From NCBI RefSeq assembly GCF_008369935.1, contig NZ_VTUZ01000029.1, positions 1 to 64,000 of the forward strand: 64,000 bases of DNA, given 5' to 3'. The stretch is from Paraburkholderia panacisoli (GTDB lineage Bacteria > Pseudomonadota > Gammaproteobacteria > Burkholderiales > Burkholderiaceae). The translations under genes were made by a program, and so were the position numbers. Every line of letters starts with the position of its first letter. Position 1 is the stretch's first letter. Below, piece after piece: positions 9,127 through 18,353 of this stretch. The notes below the pieces were generated by a model that ran no database searches, had not been told where the DNA came from, and saw nothing but the letters and a program-made list of their open reading frames with translations.

Positions 9127-10203
9127 TTACCGCTTCGGCACGCCTTCACGCCACTCGCCCCAATGCGTGGCGATCTCCTGCACCAGCGGATTACCCGTGC
9201 GGAACAGGTTCTCGATAGCAATCGTAAAGCCGCCTTGAGCCGCATAGTTGAGCAGGTTGTCCGCGCTTGTCTGCCCATCGTAGGGCCGGTCGAAATCGGA
9301 ACCCGCGCGCAGTACCGCGACGCGATTCAGATCGACCTTATGCACGGACGCCGCGCGCTTGAGCGCTTCATACGTCGCGTTGTCTTCCTGCTGCGTCGTG
9401 CAGTACACGCCCTGGCCGTCCGTCAGAATCTTCGTCCAGTCACGCGCCCGCTGACCGAGCAGCGTGCCTGACCACCACGTGTCCCCAGCCAGCGTATCGC
9501 ACTGAATCACTGTGGGCGGACGATTAGCGGGCGCATACGCATACTTCGCGCGGGCGGCCTGAGCCTGCGCGTTATCGGACAGCGCAACGTTGCGCGACAA
9601 TGCAAATGCCGTATCGGCGAGTTGCGTGTTCAACTGGAACACCTCGGTGCGGTAGTCGAGCGGCGGCTTGTCCGCGGGACTCCTCGTGTTGATTCCCAGA
9701 TAGCCGGTATTCCAGCCAGACGGAATTTCGCGCCCGTCGATCTCCCACTGAATGCCGAAGTCGACCAGATACTTCGCCCACGCGGCCGAGCCGACCGTGC
9801 CTTGTTGCGGGTCGATGCCGGCGATCCCGGCGACCATGAAGTAGGTGTGCCGCAGATTGAAGCGCGGCGAGAAAGTCAGCGCCATGATCGATGCCGCGGC
9901 GTTGCTGTGCCCCATGCCGGTCGTCATCACGCACACGTCCTGCCGGTTGCAGTGAACGTTCGGGTAATCGGGCGACAAGCCGTCCACCGGGATGTCGCGC
10001 CACGGGCCGAGCCGGTCGAGCCACACCTGGCCTTCGGGGCCGAACATCGAGATGATCATCACCTTGACGGGCTGCCGATGCGATCCGCCGTCGCCTTGCG
10101 AGAAGCCATCGTTGTCGTCCGCGCTGGCCGGTCCGGCCGACATGGCCGCGCACGCCGCGAGTGCACAGGCGCAGAACGCGCCGAGAGAACGAGTCAGCAT
10201 CAT
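9127..10203 (-). CDS. Purine nucleoside permease (NUP)-family protein
   Basis: This 358-residue protein has an N-terminal signal peptide (ending near PASADDND) and matches the NUP family. It starts KVMIISMFGPEGQVWLDRLG, contains VMTTGMGHSNAAASI and FMVAGIAGIDP, and ends with a nucleoside-phosphorylase-like fold region. The fungal founding member transports purine nucleosides. In bacteria these look like exported, phosphorylase-fold proteins, so a periplasmic purine-nucleoside role is inferred. The start has an AAAGGAAAG ribosome site. Two consecutive ATG codons (10203 and 10200) are possible. No purine genes are adjacent. Confidence 0.78.
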   Translation of the reverse strand: MMLTRSLGAFCACALAACAAMSAGPASADDNDGFSQGDGGSHRQPVKVMIISMFGPEGQVWLDRLGPWRDIPVDGLSPDYPNVHCNRQDVCVMTTGMGHSNAAASIMALTFSPRFNLRHTYFMVAGIAGIDPQQGTVGSAAWAKYLVDFGIQWEIDGREIPSGWNTGYLGINTRSPADKPPLDYRTEVFQLNTQLADTAFALSRNVALSDNAQAQAARAKYAYAPANRPPTVIQCDTLAGDTWWSGTLLGQRARDWTKILTDGQGVYCTTQQEDNATYEALKRAASVHKVDLNRVAVLRAGSDFDRPYDGQTSADNLLNYAAQGGFTIAIENLFRTGNPLVQEIATHWGEWREGVPKR

Positions 10204-10432
10204 GACTTTCCTTTTTGCTTACGATGCAGGTTGGGAGAGAGTGCTGCTTTCAGGCCGAAAGAAGTATAGGTGTGAAGAAATTATTTGCCACTCCGTGATG
10301 CGTAAATTCTCCTCGGGCTGTGAAAGTAGCGGTGCGGCAGCGTGATTCGGCTCGCCACGTGATCGGCGTCATTTCCCTATAATCGAAAGCCCGGCGCACC
10401 GCCTTTGTGCACTTCACAACAGGAGCACCACG

Positions 10433-11413
10433 ATGGATTATGTGAAACTCGGCCGCACCGGCCTCGATGTATCGCGTCTTTGTCTCGGTTGCATGAGCTA
10501 TGGCGTGCCCTCGCGCGGCACGCATCCGTGGTCGCTCGACGACGAAGCCGCGCGGCCCTTCATCAAGCAGGCGCTCGACCACGGCATCAATTTCTTCGAC
10601 ACCGCCAATGTCTATTCGGACGGCACCAGCGAGGAAATCGTCGGCCGCGCGCTCAAGGACTTTGCGAAGCGCGACGAGATCGTGCTGGCTACCAAGGTGA
10701 ACAGCCGCATGCATCAGGGCCCGAATGGCGCGGGTCTGTCGCGCAAGGCGATCATGTCGGAAATCGATCACAGCCTGCGGCGCCTCGGCACGGATTACGT
10801 CGACCTGTACCAGATCCATCGTTGGGACTACGGCACGCCGATCGAGGAAACCATGGAAGCGCTGCACGACGTCGTGAAGGCCGGCAAGGCCCGCTATATC
10901 GGCGCGTCGTCGATGTACGCGTGGCAGTTCGCGAAGGCGCTGCACGTCGCCGAACGCAATGGCTGGACGCGTTTCGTGACGATGCAGAACTACGTGAATC
11001 TGCTGTATCGCGAGGAAGAGCGCGAGATGCTGCCGCTGTGCGAAAACGAAGGCATCGGCGTGATTCCATGGAGCCCGCTCGCGCGCGGACGTCTGACGCG
11101 CGACTGGAACACCGAAAGCGCGCGCTCCGAGACCGATGAATTCGGCCGCACGCTCTATGCGCAGACGGAAGATGCGGACCGGCGCATCGTCGAACGGGTC
11201 AGCAAGATCGCCGCCGAACGCGGCGTGCCGCGCGCGCAGGTCGCGCTAGCGTGGGTATTGCAGAAGAAGCCGATTACCGCGCCGATCGTCGGGGCGACCA
11301 AACTGCATCATCTGGATGATGCAGTGGCGGCGCTGTCGTTGAACCTCAGCGCGGACGAAATACAGCAGCTCGAAGAGCTGTATGTGCCGCATGCCGTGAC
11401 CGGGTTCAAATAA
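10433..11413 (+). CDS. Aldo/keto reductase (YajO/Tas-type)
   Basis: This 326-residue cytosolic NADPH-dependent reductase carries the AKR tetrad in order: Asp and Tyr in FFDTANVYSDG, Lys in VLATKVNS, and His in LYQIHRWD. The C-terminal cofactor segment IPWSPLARGRL and APIVGATKLHHLDDA are also present. It resembles enzymes reducing aldehydes and ketones from sugars or lipid breakdown; the substrate cannot be read from sequence. AGGAG lies 12 bp upstream of the ATG. It is monocistronic, and a hairpin follows the stop. Confidence 0.85.
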   Translation: MDYVKLGRTGLDVSRLCLGCMSYGVPSRGTHPWSLDDEAARPFIKQALDHGINFFDTANVYSDGTSEEIVGRALKDFAKRDEIVLATKVNSRMHQGPNGAGLSRKAIMSEIDHSLRRLGTDYVDLYQIHRWDYGTPIEETMEALHDVVKAGKARYIGASSMYAWQFAKALHVAERNGWTRFVTMQNYVNLLYREEEREMLPLCENEGIGVIPWSPLARGRLTRDWNTESARSETDEFGRTLYAQTEDADRRIVERVSKIAAERGVPRAQVALAWVLQKKPITAPIVGATKLHHLDDAVAALSLNLSADEIQQLEELYVPHAVTGFK

Positions 11414-11435
11414 CCGGGCGCATTGACGAGGTCGA

Positions 11436-11460
11436 GGCGGACACCGCAATGATGTCCGCC
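11436..11460. terminator. Hairpin between convergent AKR and CDF genes
   Basis: GGCGGACA (11436-11443) pairs with TGTCCGCC (11453-11460) around a 9-base loop in the 56-bp gap between convergent genes. No T-run is present. A bidirectional terminator is likely by position. Confidence 0.5.
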
Positions 11461-11469
11461 AGCCTCGCC

Positions 11470-12387
11470 TCAAGTGCCGCCAGACACGCGCGGCACTTCC
11501 GGCTCGAAAAACACCCAGCGCACTTGCGGAAACGTTGCCTGCAAATCGGCTTCGATCACGTTGATCGCATCGACCATCGCGCGGCCGCTCGCGTAGTCGA
11601 TCATTTCCGCCTGCACCGCAACCACCACGTGGCGTCCCCATTGCAGCGTAATCAGGTTGACGATGCCGCGAATCTCGGCGCGCGCGCGCAGATGCGCCTC
11701 GATCGCGCGGCGCACTTCCGGGCTCGCCGATTCGCCGACGATCATCGACTTCACTTCGCGCGCCACCAGCCACGCGATCGCCATCAGCAGGAAGCCGACG
11801 CCGACGGAACCCAGCGCGTCATACACCGGATTGCCGGTCACCATCGTGAGCAGCACGGCGACGAACGCTATCGCGAGCCCCGCCAACGCGGCGATATCCT
11901 CTCCCGCGACGACCAGCAGTTCGGACTCGCGTGTCTCACGGAACCAGCGCCACATGCTTTTGTCCGGATGCGTCTTGCGAATCTCCTTGACGGCGCCCCA
12001 CAACGACAGCGCTTCGAGCACCACCGACACACCGAGCACGACCAACGCGACATACGCATGCTGCAGCGGCTCGCGCGCGATCAGACGATGCGCGCCCTCA
12101 TACACCGAAAACGCGCCACCGACAAAGAACAGCAGCAACGCGACCAGCAGCGAATAGAAATTGATTTCGCGTCCGCCGCCCATCGGGTGCAATGGGCTCG
12201 CCGGCCTGCGCGCCTGGCGCAGCCCGAACAGCAGCAGCAGTTGATTGCCGCAGTCGGCGGTCGAGTGAATCGCTTCAGCGAACATCGACCCGGAGCCAGT
12301 GAACGACGCAGCGGCGAACTTGCAGATGGCGATGCCCAGGTTGGCGGCGAGCGCATAGAAAATGGCTTTCGGCGATTCTTCTTTCAT
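11470..12387 (-). CDS. Cation diffusion facilitator family transporter
   Basis: This inner-membrane divalent-cation/proton antiporter of 305 residues has about six membrane segments and a C-terminal cytoplasmic domain. TM2 carries EAIHSTADCGNQ, where CDF proteins place metal ligands. TM5 carries VVAGEDIAALAGL, with E/D instead of the common H/D pair, as in the SLC30A9/TMEM163-like branch. The frame opens at a GTG at 12426, but the ATG at 12387 is preferred because the extra residues resemble no CDF N-terminus. The metal is not predictable, though zinc, iron or manganese are typical. A convergent AKR gene follows. Confidence 0.8.
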   Translation of the reverse strand: MKEESPKAIFYALAANLGIAICKFAAASFTGSGSMFAEAIHSTADCGNQLLLLFGLRQARRPASPLHPMGGGREINFYSLLVALLLFFVGGAFSVYEGAHRLIAREPLQHAYVALVVLGVSVVLEALSLWGAVKEIRKTHPDKSMWRWFRETRESELLVVAGEDIAALAGLAIAFVAVLLTMVTGNPVYDALGSVGVGFLLMAIAWLVAREVKSMIVGESASPEVRRAIEAHLRARAEIRGIVNLITLQWGRHVVVAVQAEMIDYASGRAMVDAINVIEADLQATFPQVRWVFFEPEVPRVSGGT

Positions 12388-12541
12388 CGTCGGCAGGACG
12401 TCCGTGAGATTGCAGTGAGCTTGCACGCGGCAAGAAGCCGTATTATGGGCATGCCGGGCGGCGTGCGTCCAACGCCGGTGTTGTTCGCACCGCGCTCCTG
12501 TTCATCTTCACGGCGTCCCTCTGCGCTCGCGCCGCGTCTCG

Positions 12542-15500
12542 CTAGACCCTTTCGAGCGCCGCCATCTCACGCACGATCACCAGCAGCATCGACAGACTCG
12601 CGCCGCCGGTCGCGCGCAGATCGGCCAGCAGCCGAGCGTAGCGTTCGAGTTGCGCGGCGCGCTTGTCGCGCCATGCCTGCACCAGCGCATCCGGTGTCGA
12701 TGCTTCGTCCGCACCGGCCAGCGCGCTCGTGGTCAGCGCGCGTTTGAGGCGGGTCAGTTCGGCGAGCGCCGTGGCGCGCGCGAGCATGTCCCAGTGCGTG
12801 GGCGCCGCCAACGCGACCGCGCGCTCGCTGATCCAGCCGTAGTTCAGCAGCGTGCCGAGCGCGAAGTACACGCCCGCCACCAGTTCGAGGCTGCGTCCGC
12901 AAGTCGATGCCACTTCGGCGATGTCGAGCAGCGATGCCGATATTTCGCCGCTCGCGATCCGCACCGCCAGTTCGCTATCCACACCCGCATCGGTGAGCAC
13001 GCGCCGCCGCTCGGACAGCGCTTCGAGATCGGCAGCCGGCAACAGCGCGGGCCATTGTGGCGCGAGACGCCCGGCCGCTTCGCGGCACCGCGCGAGCAGG
13101 CCGGTCACGTCGGCGTTGCCGCCCGCCTGCAGGTGCCGCAGAAACCATAGCGCCGAATGTTCGACGAGCCTTGCGACTTCGACGAACATACGCGCCTGCA
13201 CATCGTCGGCGACGCGGTTGTCGAGCGCGTCGATGCTGCGCCACACGTCGTCGAGATCGAATACGTCGCGCGCCATGATGCAGGCGCGCACGATCTCGCC
13301 GGGCTGCGCGTCGGTTTCTTCTATCAGCCGATGCACGAACTCGCAGCCGACGCGGTTCACCAACGCATTGGTCAAATGGGTCGCGAGAATTTCGCGGCGC
13401 AACGGATGGCGCTGCATCGGCACGCTGAAGCGCTGGCGCAGCGGCTTCGGAAAATATTCGACCAGCATGTCGGCGACGAGCGGGTCTTCCGGCATCGACG
13501 ATTCGAGCAGCGCGTCGTACAGCCACATCTTGCTATAGGCGAGCAGCACCGCGCGCTCGGGCGTGGTGAGGCCTTGCTTCGCGGCGAGCCGTTCGGCGAC
13601 TTCCTCGTCGGTCGGCAGGAACTCGATCACGCGATTCAGGCGTCCTGCGCGTTCGAGGTAGCGCATCAGACGCGCCTCGGCGTCGAACAATTCGACGCCA
13701 TAGCGGCCGGCAATCGACAACGCCTGGGTCTGGTAGTAGTTGTCCCGCAACACCAGCAGCCCGACTTCGTCGGTCATTTCCGCGAGCAGCGCATTGCGCT
13801 GCTTGTCGGTCATCTCGCCATCGGCGACGACGAGGCCCAGCAGAATCTTGATGTTGACCTCGTGGTCCGAGCAGTCGACGCCCGCGGAATTATCGATCGC
13901 ATCGGTATTGAGGCGGCCGCCGCGCTGCGCGAATTCGATGCGCCCGAGTTGCGTCAAACCTAGATTGCCGCCTTCGGCCACGACCTTGCAACGCAGGTCC
14001 GCGCCGTTGACGCGGATCGCGTCGTTCGCGCGGTCGCCCACTTGCAGATGCGTTTCGCGGCTCGCCTTCACATAGGTGCCGATGCCGCCGTTATAAAGCA
14101 GATCGACCGGCGCCTGCAGAATCGCACGCATCAGTTCAGCCGGCGCGAGCGCCGTCGCGCTGATGCCGAGCACCGACTGCACCGCCGGCGACAACGGAAT
14201 CGTCTTGGCGGTGCGGGCAAACACGCCGCCGCCCGCCGAGATCAAGGACGGATCGTAATCGGCCCAGCTCGAGCGGTCGAGCGTGAAAAGCCGTGCACGT
14301 TCGGCAAGGCTCACAGCCGGATCGGGATTCGGGTCGAGAAAGACATGCCGGTGATCGAACGCGGCCACCAGTTTGATATGCGGCGACAACAGCATGCCGT
14401 TGCCGAACACGTCGCCCGACATATCGCCGACGCCGACCACGGTGAAGTCCATTGTCTGCGTATCCACGCCCATTTCGCGGAAGTGCCGTTTGACCGACTC
14501 CCATGCGCCACGCGCGGTGATCGCCATCTTCTTGTGGTCGTAGCCGACCGAGCCGCCCGACGCAAACGCGTCGTCGAGCCAGAAGCCGTATTCCTGCGAG
14601 ATCGCGTTCGCGTAGTCGGAGAACGTGGCCGTGCCCTTGTCGGCGGCGACCACCAGATAGGGATCGTTGGGATCGTGGCGCACCACGTCGGGCGGCGGCA
14701 CCACGTCCGTGCCGGAAAGGTTATCGGTCAGATCGAGCAGGCCGCGCAAGAACGTCTGATAGCATGCGACGCCTTCGCGCATCCACGCATCGCGCTCGCT
14801 CTGCGGCGGCGGATTCTTCACGACGAAGCCGCCCTTCGAGCCGACCGGCACGATCACCACGTTCTTCACCATCTGCGCCTTCATCAGGCCGAGCACTTCC
14901 GTGCGGAAGTCCTCGCGCCGGTCCGACCAGCGCAGGCCGCCGCGCGCCACGCGCCCGCCGCGCAGATGCACGCCTTCCACCCGCGGCGAATAGACCCAGA
15001 TCTCGAACATCGGCTTGGGCTCGGGCAAGCCGGGCACCTGCGCGGGATCGAACTTGAACGACAGATACGGCTTGGGACGGCCCTCTGCATCGAAGCGATA
15101 GTAGTTGGTGCGCTTGGTCGCCTTGATGACGCCGAGAAACTGCCGCAGGATCCGGTCTTCGTCGAGATTCGGCACCTGGTCGAGCGCACTGTCGATCTTG
15201 CTCAGCCAGCCGTCCACGCGCGCCTCGCGCGTGTCGCCGAACACGGGATTGAAGCGTGCGATGAACAGCTCGACCAGCATTCGCGCGATCGCCGGATTGC
15301 CGGTCACCGCGCGCTCGATATACGCGTCGCTGAAGGTCGAACCGACCTGGCGCAAGTACTTCGCATACGCGCGCAGAATCGTCACCTCACGTGCATTCAA
15401 TTGCGCGCGCAACACGAGGCGGTTGAAGTCATCGCTTTCGATCGCGCCGGTCCACACCTGCTCGAACGCTTCCTCGAAAAGATCCTTCACGCGTTCGATG

Positions 15501-17377
15501 TCGAACTCCGCGTCGTCCGCGAGTTCGAGCCCGAAGTCGTGAATCCACGCGGGCGTGGCGCCTAGCGCCTCGATCAGATAGGGCCGCTCTTCATCGACGC
15601 GCACGCCCAGATGTTCGAGCATCGGCAAGCTGCGCGACAGCGCGATCGGCTGACCCGCGCGATAGACCTTGAAGCGGAAGCTGCGCGGCCCGGCTTCGAT
15701 CGGACGGTATAGATTCATCGCGAGCCGCTCGCTGCCCTGCACGCGTTCGATCAGTTCGATATCGCGCACCGCCGTACGCGCCGGATAGTCGTCGCGGTAG
15801 CCAGCCGGAAACGAATCCGCGTAATGCTGCAGCAGGCGGTTGCCGTGCTCTTCGCCGAATGCGTCGAGCAAGGCGTCGGCAAGATCGTCCTGCCAGCGGC
15901 GTGCGACCTGTACGAGCCGCGCCTCCAGTTCGCGCGTGTCGACGTTGGGCATGCCGCCCGGCTTCGCATGCACGACGAAGTGGATGCGCGCGAGCGTGGA
16001 CTCCGAAAGCAGCGGCGTGAATTCGACGCTCTCGCCGTTGAACGCGGCGGCCAGAAGATTTGCGATGCGCTGCCGCAGATCGGTGTTGTACTTGTCGCGC
16101 GGCACGAACACGAGGCACGACACGAAGCGGTCGAAGCGATCGCGCCGCACGAACAGGCGCGTACGCTGATGCTCCTGCAAACGCAGCACGCCGAGCGCGA
16201 TGTCGTAGAGCTGATCTTCGTCGGCCTGGAACAGTTCGTCGCGCGGATAGGTCTCGAGCACGGTCACCAGCGATTTCGCCAGATGACCTTTTGGCAGGAA
16301 ACCAGCCCGCCTGACGATATTCGCGCTTTTGCGCCGCACGATCGGAATGTCCGCGGCCGACAGAAAATACGCGGTGGACGTATAGAGGCCGATGAAGCGC
16401 CGCTCGCCGGTCACCTTGCCGTCCGCGCCGGTCAGCTTGATGCCGACATAGTCGAGATAGCCCGGCCGGTGCACGGTGGCTCGCGAGTTGGCCTTGGTCA
16501 GAAAGATCGGCGACGCGCTCGCGATGATCTCGGCGGCCGCCGGCGGCAACGCCGTCACTTCGGCCGAGCCCGCGGGCCGCAGCGCATCGCGCAGAATGCC
16601 GAGCCCCGAGCCGGGCACCGCACGCAGGCCGTAGCCGTTCTCGTGCTGCAGCAGTTCGTAGTCGCGCTGACCGAGGAAGGTGAAATGATCGGCCACCATC
16701 CATTCGAGAAACGCGCGCGTTTCGACACCTTCCGGGCCGCCCTCGCCCGGCTTCATACCTTTGATCGTCGCGCGCGCGAGTTCGACGATCTTCGGCCAGT
16801 CCTCGACCGCGGCGCGCACGTCGCGCAACACGTGCGCGATGTCGTCGCGCAACGCGTCGAGCTTTGCGGCATCGCCGCAACGGTCGACTTCGAAGTGGAT
16901 GAACGAGGTCAAATGCGAGCGCGTGTCGGCGGCTTCCTCGGCGCCCTGGCTGACCCGCGCGATGCCGCCGTCCGGACCGCGCCAGATCCGAAACACCGGA
17001 TGCACGACCGAATGCAGCGCGAGCCCCTGGCGGTTGACCGCCATCGAAACGGAATCGACGAGGAACGGCATGTCGTCGTTGACGATTTCGACCACGGTGT
17101 GATCCGAGTGCCAGCCGTGCTGTTCGAGGATCGGGTTGTAGACACGCAGCCGTTCAGCGCCAGGCACGAAGCGCTGCGCGGTTTGCCAGTGCGCGAGCGC
17201 CGCGCCGTACAGATCGGCGATCGAGCGGCTTTGCAGATCGTCGGCGTCGACAAAGTCGTAGTAGTGCCGCAGAAAGGGCTCGACGACGTTGAAGGTTGGC
17301 TCCGGCAGGCGTCCACGCGCGAATTCGACGACATCGTTCAGCAAGTGCGTGACGGCTTCTTCGTTCTTTGCTTGCAT
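12542..17377 (-). CDS. gdhB: NAD-specific glutamate dehydrogenase, 180-kDa class
   Basis: This 1611-residue enzyme oxidises glutamate to 2-oxoglutarate and ammonia with NAD. Size and order match the large bacterial class: about 700 N-terminal regulatory residues with ACT-like repeats, then the dehydrogenase core. The core signature VARGGLRWSDRREDFRTEV sits near residue 800, followed by KNVVIVPVGSKGGFVVK with the catalytic lysine. KVVAEGGNLGLTQLGR and the NTDAIDNSAGVDCSDHEVNIKI region (part quoted) lie near 1140-1180. The ATG at 17377 has GGGGGAG six bases upstream, better than the TTG at 17383. It probably feeds carbon from amino acids into the TCA cycle. Confidence 0.93.
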   Translation of the reverse strand: MQAKNEEAVTHLLNDVVEFARGRLPEPTFNVVEPFLRHYYDFVDADDLQSRSIADLYGAALAHWQTAQRFVPGAERLRVYNPILEQHGWHSDHTVVEIVNDDMPFLVDSVSMAVNRQGLALHSVVHPVFRIWRGPDGGIARVSQGAEEAADTRSHLTSFIHFEVDRCGDAAKLDALRDDIAHVLRDVRAAVEDWPKIVELARATIKGMKPGEGGPEGVETRAFLEWMVADHFTFLGQRDYELLQHENGYGLRAVPGSGLGILRDALRPAGSAEVTALPPAAAEIIASASPIFLTKANSRATVHRPGYLDYVGIKLTGADGKVTGERRFIGLYTSTAYFLSAADIPIVRRKSANIVRRAGFLPKGHLAKSLVTVLETYPRDELFQADEDQLYDIALGVLRLQEHQRTRLFVRRDRFDRFVSCLVFVPRDKYNTDLRQRIANLLAAAFNGESVEFTPLLSESTLARIHFVVHAKPGGMPNVDTRELEARLVQVARRWQDDLADALLDAFGEEHGNRLLQHYADSFPAGYRDDYPARTAVRDIELIERVQGSERLAMNLYRPIEAGPRSFRFKVYRAGQPIALSRSLPMLEHLGVRVDEERPYLIEALGATPAWIHDFGLELADDAEFDIERVKDLFEEAFEQVWTGAIESDDFNRLVLRAQLNAREVTILRAYAKYLRQVGSTFSDAYIERAVTGNPAIARMLVELFIARFNPVFGDTREARVDGWLSKIDSALDQVPNLDEDRILRQFLGVIKATKRTNYYRFDAEGRPKPYLSFKFDPAQVPGLPEPKPMFEIWVYSPRVEGVHLRGGRVARGGLRWSDRREDFRTEVLGLMKAQMVKNVVIVPVGSKGGFVVKNPPPQSERDAWMREGVACYQTFLRGLLDLTDNLSGTDVVPPPDVVRHDPNDPYLVVAADKGTATFSDYANAISQEYGFWLDDAFASGGSVGYDHKKMAITARGAWESVKRHFREMGVDTQTMDFTVVGVGDMSGDVFGNGMLLSPHIKLVAAFDHRHVFLDPNPDPAVSLAERARLFTLDRSSWADYDPSLISAGGGVFARTAKTIPLSPAVQSVLGISATALAPAELMRAILQAPVDLLYNGGIGTYVKASRETHLQVGDRANDAIRVNGADLRCKVVAEGGNLGLTQLGRIEFAQRGGRLNTDAIDNSAGVDCSDHEVNIKILLGLVVADGEMTDKQRNALLAEMTDEVGLLVLRDNYYQTQALSIAGRYGVELFDAEARLMRYLERAGRLNRVIEFLPTDEEVAERLAAKQGLTTPERAVLLAYSKMWLYDALLESSMPEDPLVADMLVEYFPKPLRQRFSVPMQRHPLRREILATHLTNALVNRVGCEFVHRLIEETDAQPGEIVRACIMARDVFDLDDVWRSIDALDNRVADDVQARMFVEVARLVEHSALWFLRHLQAGGNADVTGLLARCREAAGRLAPQWPALLPAADLEALSERRRVLTDAGVDSELAVRIASGEISASLLDIAEVASTCGRSLELVAGVYFALGTLLNYGWISERAVALAAPTHWDMLARATALAELTRLKRALTTSALAGADEASTPDALVQAWRDKRAAQLERYARLLADLRATGGASLSMLLVIVREMAALERV

Positions 17378-17534
17378 GATCAACTCCCCCGGCTAGCGGC
17401 AATGGCGAGTACGGCTTGATTCACATGCATCGTCTGAGGAGGAATTATGCGCCTGCGGACCCGCATCCGATCGACGACCGTTGCCAGGTTATACCCGCTG
17501 ACGATTGTCATGCTGCAACCGCACAGCCGGTTGT

Positions 17535-18353
17535 CTAGAGCGCGGGCTTCGGCGCGGCCTGCGCGGCCGCCTGTGGGTGCGCCTGTGTTTGCGCGGGCGA
17601 CTGCTGCTGTTCGAGCCATGCGCGGACCTGTTCGGCGGTCCATGCGGGATCATCGTGCGGCAGGTCATGGCCGGCCCACGGATGCTCCCGGTGCGGCGCC
17701 CCCCATGCCGCCGCGAGCTTCGCCGAACACCGCGGGTCGACCAGCCGGTCGTCGCGCGACGACAGGATCAGCAGCGGACAATGCGGCGCAGCAATCGCGG
17801 CGGTAAAGCGCGCGGCGGCCCACAGTTGCCGCAGCGCATTGCCGCGGCTCACCGGCGCGCTGCGGCGAATCGCGCTCCACGCGTCGAGATCCGCGTCCAG
17901 CGTGTCGGCGCGATTGCACGTCAGCCGGTGAATGCCGCGCTCGGCGCGTGGCGCATCGCTCCAGTGCGCGGCGACGCCCAGCAAGCCCGGCCATGCCGGC
18001 GGCCGCAGCCGCTCGTGCATGCGGCTGAACGGCCGCATGCTGGTATTGATCAGCACGAGCCGCTCGAGTTCGGCGGGATGGCGTTGCGCCCAGGCCGTCG
18101 CCACCATGCCGCCGAGCGACATCGCCAGCACGGAATATGGCCCGGGCTCGCCGGTTTGCAAAGCGGCATGCCGGATGAAATCGACCATGCCGGCGACTGC
18201 GTTCGGCGCACGCAGGTGCGTGAACTCGCCGTTGCCCGGCAGATCGATCAGCAGCAGGCGGTCAAAGCCGCGCGCGGCGCGCAGCGCGTCGGGCAGACCG
18301 CCCCAGTGACGCGTTTCGCGCGTGAGTCCGCGCAGCAGTATCCACGCGCTCAT
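17535..18353 (-). CDS. Alpha/beta hydrolase
   Basis: This 272-residue cytosolic hydrolase has the nucleophile elbow LAMSLGG with Ser79, where the first glycine of GxSxG is alanine. A likely acid lies in SSRDDRLVDP and a histidine in WAGHDLPHDDP. The frame is open far upstream, but the start at 18353 is set by the 4-bp ATGA overlap with the preceding M14 peptidase gene, which implies translational coupling. The C-terminus is an A/P/Q-rich tail (QQQSPAQTQAHPQAAAQA) of low complexity. Substrate is unknown; the coupled peptidase suggests sequential cleavage of one compound, which is inference. Confidence 0.78.
   Translation of the reverse strand: MSAWILLRGLTRETRHWGGLPDALRAARGFDRLLLIDLPGNGEFTHLRAPNAVAGMVDFIRHAALQTGEPGPYSVLAMSLGGMVATAWAQRHPAELERLVLINTSMRPFSRMHERLRPPAWPGLLGVAAHWSDAPRAERGIHRLTCNRADTLDADLDAWSAIRRSAPVSRGNALRQLWAAARFTAAIAAPHCPLLILSSRDDRLVDPRCSAKLAAAWGAPHREHPWAGHDLPHDDPAWTAEQVRAWLEQQQSPAQTQAHPQAAAQAAPKPAL

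Noticed and set aside
15824..17419. 531-codon plus-strand frame opposite gdhB
   Set aside because: Arg/Glu/His-rich antisense shadow of a recognised glutamate dehydrogenase; no ribosome site or motif.
17447..17806. Plus-strand frame preceded by a near-perfect GAGGAGG ribosome site
   Set aside because: After about 30 codons it runs antisense into the coupled hydrolase gene and the product is Arg/Ala/Pro-rich. The purine run is more likely coincidental in the gdhB upstream region.
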